The notes under the pieces are model-generated. The model saw only the letters and a list, made by a program, of their open reading frames with translations. It made no database searches and was not told the origin of the DNA. Shown in pieces: positions 62,050-64,000 of a stretch of DNA of 64,000 nucleotides. The position numbers and the translations under genes are program-made. The number at the start of each line of letters is the position of its first letter. Within the stretch, counting starts at the first letter, position 1. Origin of the DNA: Microbulbifer sp. GL-2 (GTDB lineage: Bacteria; Pseudomonadota; Gammaproteobacteria; Pseudomonadales; Cellvibrionaceae); assembly GCF_007183175.1 (NCBI RefSeq), contig NZ_AP019807.1:3158001-3222000 (forward strand), read 5' to 3'.

Positions 62050-62616
62050 ATGGATGCCCTGACCGCCCTGCATAACAGAGTCTCAACGGGTAAGCTAACT
62101 GAGCCAGCCCCAAGTGAGCAGCAGCGCCAGAACATCTTTCGCGCTGCTTTGCGTGCAGCGGACCACGCCGGCCTTCGCCCCTGGCGTTTCCTATTAATTG
62201 AGGGCGACGAACGCAATCGCCTGGGAGAGATCTTCCTAAAGGCGGCTGAGCAGGCTGAGGATATTCCCTTGTCTGAGGCCCTGCGCCAGCGCACTTTGGC
62301 CATGCCACTGCGTGCTCCCTTAATCATTGTCGCGATCACTCGCCTGCAGGAGCACCCCAAAGTCCCCCCTTTGGAGCAACATATGTCCACCGCAGGTGCT
62401 GTACAGGCAATGCTCACTGCCGCCTATGCCGAAGGTGTTGGTATCTACTGGCGTACAGGCCCCCTGGGGGGTAGCCCTGTGGTAGCTGAGGGGCTTGGTC
62501 TCAGTGAAAATGAGCAAATAGATGGCTTTATCTACTGTGGAACCCCAGGCAAAGCTCCCCGCGAGGCGCCGGATTTACAGGTTGATGAGTATTTTTCGAC
62601 TTGGAATGCACAATAA
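62050..62616 (+). CDS. Nitroreductase family protein, YdjA-like
   Basis: 188 aa. FMN-dependent fold of the short YdjA type: NRVSTGKLTEPAPS (FMN phosphate), HAGLRPWRFLLIEGDER, STAGAVQAMLTAAYAEGVGIYWRTG and FIYCGTPGKAPRE. In E. coli YdjA the HxxxRPW motif is likewise present. CTGGAG precedes the ATG. Natural substrate not known. Confidence 0.9.
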   Translation: MDALTALHNRVSTGKLTEPAPSEQQRQNIFRAALRAADHAGLRPWRFLLIEGDERNRLGEIFLKAAEQAEDIPLSEALRQRTLAMPLRAPLIIVAITRLQEHPKVPPLEQHMSTAGAVQAMLTAAYAEGVGIYWRTGPLGGSPVVAEGLGLSENEQIDGFIYCGTPGKAPREAPDLQVDEYFSTWNAQ

Positions 62617-62620
62617 GGGC

Positions 62621-62649
62621 TTGCACATGGGGAAACATTTGGGTAAAGT
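62621..62649 (+). promoter_or_regulatory. Sigma-70 promoter of tRNA-Ser
   Basis: TTGCAC (62621-62626), 17-base spacer, TAAAGT (62644-62649), then the GC-rich discriminator GCGCGC. About 100 bases ahead of the tRNA. Confidence 0.75.
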
Positions 62650-62757
62650 GCGCGCTCTTTCGACGAGACAGAAGCTATCTTCCTGATTTCCTTGAAGATT
62701 TAGCAAATGAGAGAGACCCGCTGTAAGGCGGATTACCCTCCTCAAGGGTAACAATTT

Positions 62758-62845
62758 GGTGAGGTGTCCGAGTGGCCGAAGGAGCACGCCTGGAAAGTGT
62801 GTATGTCGAAAGGCATCGAGGGTTCGAATCCCTCCCTCACCGCCA
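62758..62845 (+). tRNA. tRNA-Ser (GGA)
   Basis: 88 nt with encoded CCA. Anticodon GGA in the loop CTGGAAA between CACGC and GTGTG; long class II variable arm; acceptor GGTGAGG pairs with CCTCACC; T-loop GGTTCGAATCC. Confidence 0.97.
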
Positions 62846-62851
62846 TCTTCT

Positions 62852-62879
62852 AAAAGCCCGGTTTATGCCGGGCTTTTTT
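62852..62879 (+). terminator. Rho-independent terminator of tRNA-Ser
   Basis: AAAAGCCCGG (62852-62861) pairs with CCGGGCTTTT (62868-62877) around six bases, followed by more T. Confidence 0.93.
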
Positions 62880-62930
62880 GTTTCCAGCCTATCTACTCCC
62901 ACTATCTTTTAAGAAATACGCCTAGCTGGT

Positions 62931-63385
62931 TTGTGCTGGGCAAAGAAGCTCGTGGCAGCTCGCGCCTATAGCCAGATCCCTGCCGGGGGAAGTGATATTG
63001 AATTGCTGGTTAACAGCTACAACTGTTCTAAAGGAAAAATTTATTACAGCGGGGCAATCATTATTTTGCGCTGCTTATTGTCGATAATTTCCAAAATGAA
63101 AACGGCAGGGTAAGAGCTAAATGCGTGAAAACCGATTTAGTCGAAGTACAGGGTCTACACAGCCTGCCCAAGAATCAATTCGGTATCACCAGCCTTCCAA
63201 ACAGCTCCACTCTATTCGCTTCTGCTGACGACAGCACGGCGAAAATAACCATCACTGCACAGTTTAGTTTTACCACGGTCAGTAATAACTACAGTAGTAT
63301 TTCCGGGTTATTGTTCAGTACAAAATACTGTTCGTATTGCGATGATTCTGGTACACAAGGCGGAGTGGTAATCAAACCCTCCTAG
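62931..63385 (+). pseudogene. Decayed gene, two frames that join into one protein-like text
   Basis: A frame from 62931 to 63113 reads ...LLVNSYNCSKGKIYYSGAI, and a second frame, open from 63032 to the TAG at 63383-63385, continues NHYFALLIVDNFQNENGRV, RAKCVKTDLVEVQGLHSLPK and on to CSYCDDSGTQGGVVIKPS. The second has only a GTG (63125) as possible start. A frameshift near 63050-63060 would explain both parts. No family was recognised. AT-rich, with no neighbours of related function. Confidence 0.4.
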
Positions 63386-63429
63386 TGTCGCCAAGTGCTG
63401 GCAGCCGGTTCGAGTATGAAATTTAATAA

Positions 63430-63805
63430 TCAAAGGCGTGGGCAATAAAGAACACCGGCATAAGAAGTAAATTTTTCTTGGGTTTTTCTTTATTTACCGG
63501 AGCTGTTGCATGGGATTGGGGCGAGGTGTCTAAAAGTAACAAGTCGATTACGATAGCCAATGATCCGGTAGTTTCAGCTGGTAGAAGTTTGTATTCCTGA
63601 AGAGGGATGTGTTGTTCCTGGAAAACCTGAGTATCCTCTAGAGGGGGAGTTAGAGGTGTTCGCTCCAAATATTGCGTTTTCTGTGGCAGTGGGGGCATTA
63701 TAAAAAGATGTCGTGTTAGATATAGGGCTTCATCAGTACAATAAGTGTTTTGCTCAAGAGTACAATGCAAAATTGTTGGGGCTACTAATCAATGAAGGCT
63801 TTTAA
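63430..63805 (+). pseudogene. Decayed gene of a small secreted protein
   Basis: The frame 63430-63600 gives KFFLGFSLFTGAVAWDWGEV, signal-peptide-like, and then SITIANDPVVSAG, ending in TGA. In the next frame 63599-63805 reads EEGCVVPGKPEYPLEGELEV, FAPNIAFSVAVGAL, a TAA at 63701-63703, and KDVVLDIGLHQYNKCFAQEY. One frameshift and one stop thus break a protein-like text of about 120 residues. No ATG start is visible (TTG at 63478 is possible). Confidence 0.4.
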
Positions 63806-63869
63806 CCGTCACAGGTAATAAAGCTTCGGTCCTCTGTGGCGCATTTGGTGGCAGCAGTAATGCATTTTG

Positions 63870-64000
63870 CTAGGGCTTATCGCTATTGAAAATGGAAACG
63901 GCAACTTTCCATGTCCCGTCGGCTTGACGCTTCAAAATGTTGACGAATTTACCCTGCTCGGGCGGGTTTGTGTCCGCAATGGAGAAGGTTCCTATCTGAT
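63870..64000 (-). CDS. SnoaL/DUF4440-like protein, C-terminal end only (gene runs out of the window)
   Basis: The minus-strand frame is open from the window edge to the stop at 63870-63872, 42 residues. The wording GKFVNILKRQADGTWKVAV followed by SIFNSDKP is the typical end of NTF2-like DUF4440 / SgcJ-EcaC proteins (GKY...WKxxxDGxWK...D.FNSD). The N-terminal part and the start lie to the right. Confidence 0.7.
   Translation of the reverse strand, partial: QIGTFSIADTNPPEQGKFVNILKRQADGTWKVAVSIFNSDKP

Overview
The window looks like chromosomal DNA of a marine, aerobic gammaproteobacterium, most probably of the Cellvibrionales type (Microbulbifer-like). This is inferred from the gene set: Na+-pumping oxaloacetate decarboxylase, DcaP-type porin next to a bo3 quinol oxidase, EpmC/Xni/PdxB, MnmC, GcvR, TrmL, the E. 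coli-type long QueF, tRNA genes with encoded CCA, and several secreted hydrolases. No sequence search was possible, so the genus is a guess.

Layout. 1-1.9 kb: the 3' end of an HscC-like Hsp70 followed by an overlapping J-domain/RDD membrane co-chaperone and a cupin. 2.2-5.8 kb: an AT-rich accessory islet of unrecognised genes, including a reading frame broken by an in-frame TAG and a decayed second copy of the RDD gene tail. 5.8-17.2 kb: secreted or exported functions (two alpha/beta hydrolases, an RND efflux pump with its adaptor, a lipoprotein zinc protease with a small secreted companion, and a second secreted metallopeptidase), separated by long non-coding stretches. 17.6-22.6 kb: dusC and the oadGAB operon with a clear terminator. 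22.9-29.4 kb: mixed genes (coiled-coil secreted protein, glutamine amidotransferase plus secreted protein with a divergent LysR regulator, diheme lipoprotein, DjlA, BolA-like, OmpW). 29.6-50.3 kb: mostly housekeeping genes in tight operons: mmsA, recQ, glutaminyl cyclase, DUF502, trmL-fldB-mnmC (mnmC carries a one-base frameshift in a homopolymer), gcvR, a periplasmic-type methyltransferase, yheU, tusA, the overlapping operon epmC-xni-pdxB-NAD-kinase-like-methyltransferase, alaA-like aminotransferase, msrB and a DUF1499 protein. 50.3-51.2 kb: a stable-RNA operon with a near-consensus promoter, three tandem tRNA-Glu/tRNA-Gly pairs and a strong terminator. 51.4-61.8 kb: ABC exporter, queF, DcaP porin plus lipoprotein, cyoABCD and a class III nucleotide cyclase. 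62.0-64 kb: nitroreductase, tRNA-Ser(GGA) with its own promoter and terminator, two decayed frames, and the 3' end of a SnoaL/DUF4440-like gene on the minus strand.

How the genes work together. tRNA biology recurs: dusC, trmL, mnmC, tusA and queF all act on tRNA modification, and seven tRNA genes are present. TusA feeds sulfur to U34 thiolation while MnmC and TrmL finish wobble-position groups, so the mnmC frameshift, if real, would leave that pathway incomplete. OadGAB couples oxaloacetate decarboxylation to Na+ export; the Cyo oxidase provides proton-pumping respiration.

No mobile element, integrase, prophage or CRISPR array was seen. The most unusual signals are the covarying hairpins between the tandem tRNA pairs, the protease/small-secreted-protein pair, the duplicated RDD relic, the long inverted repeat in the mmsA leader, and a SAM-methyltransferase fold carrying a secretion signal.
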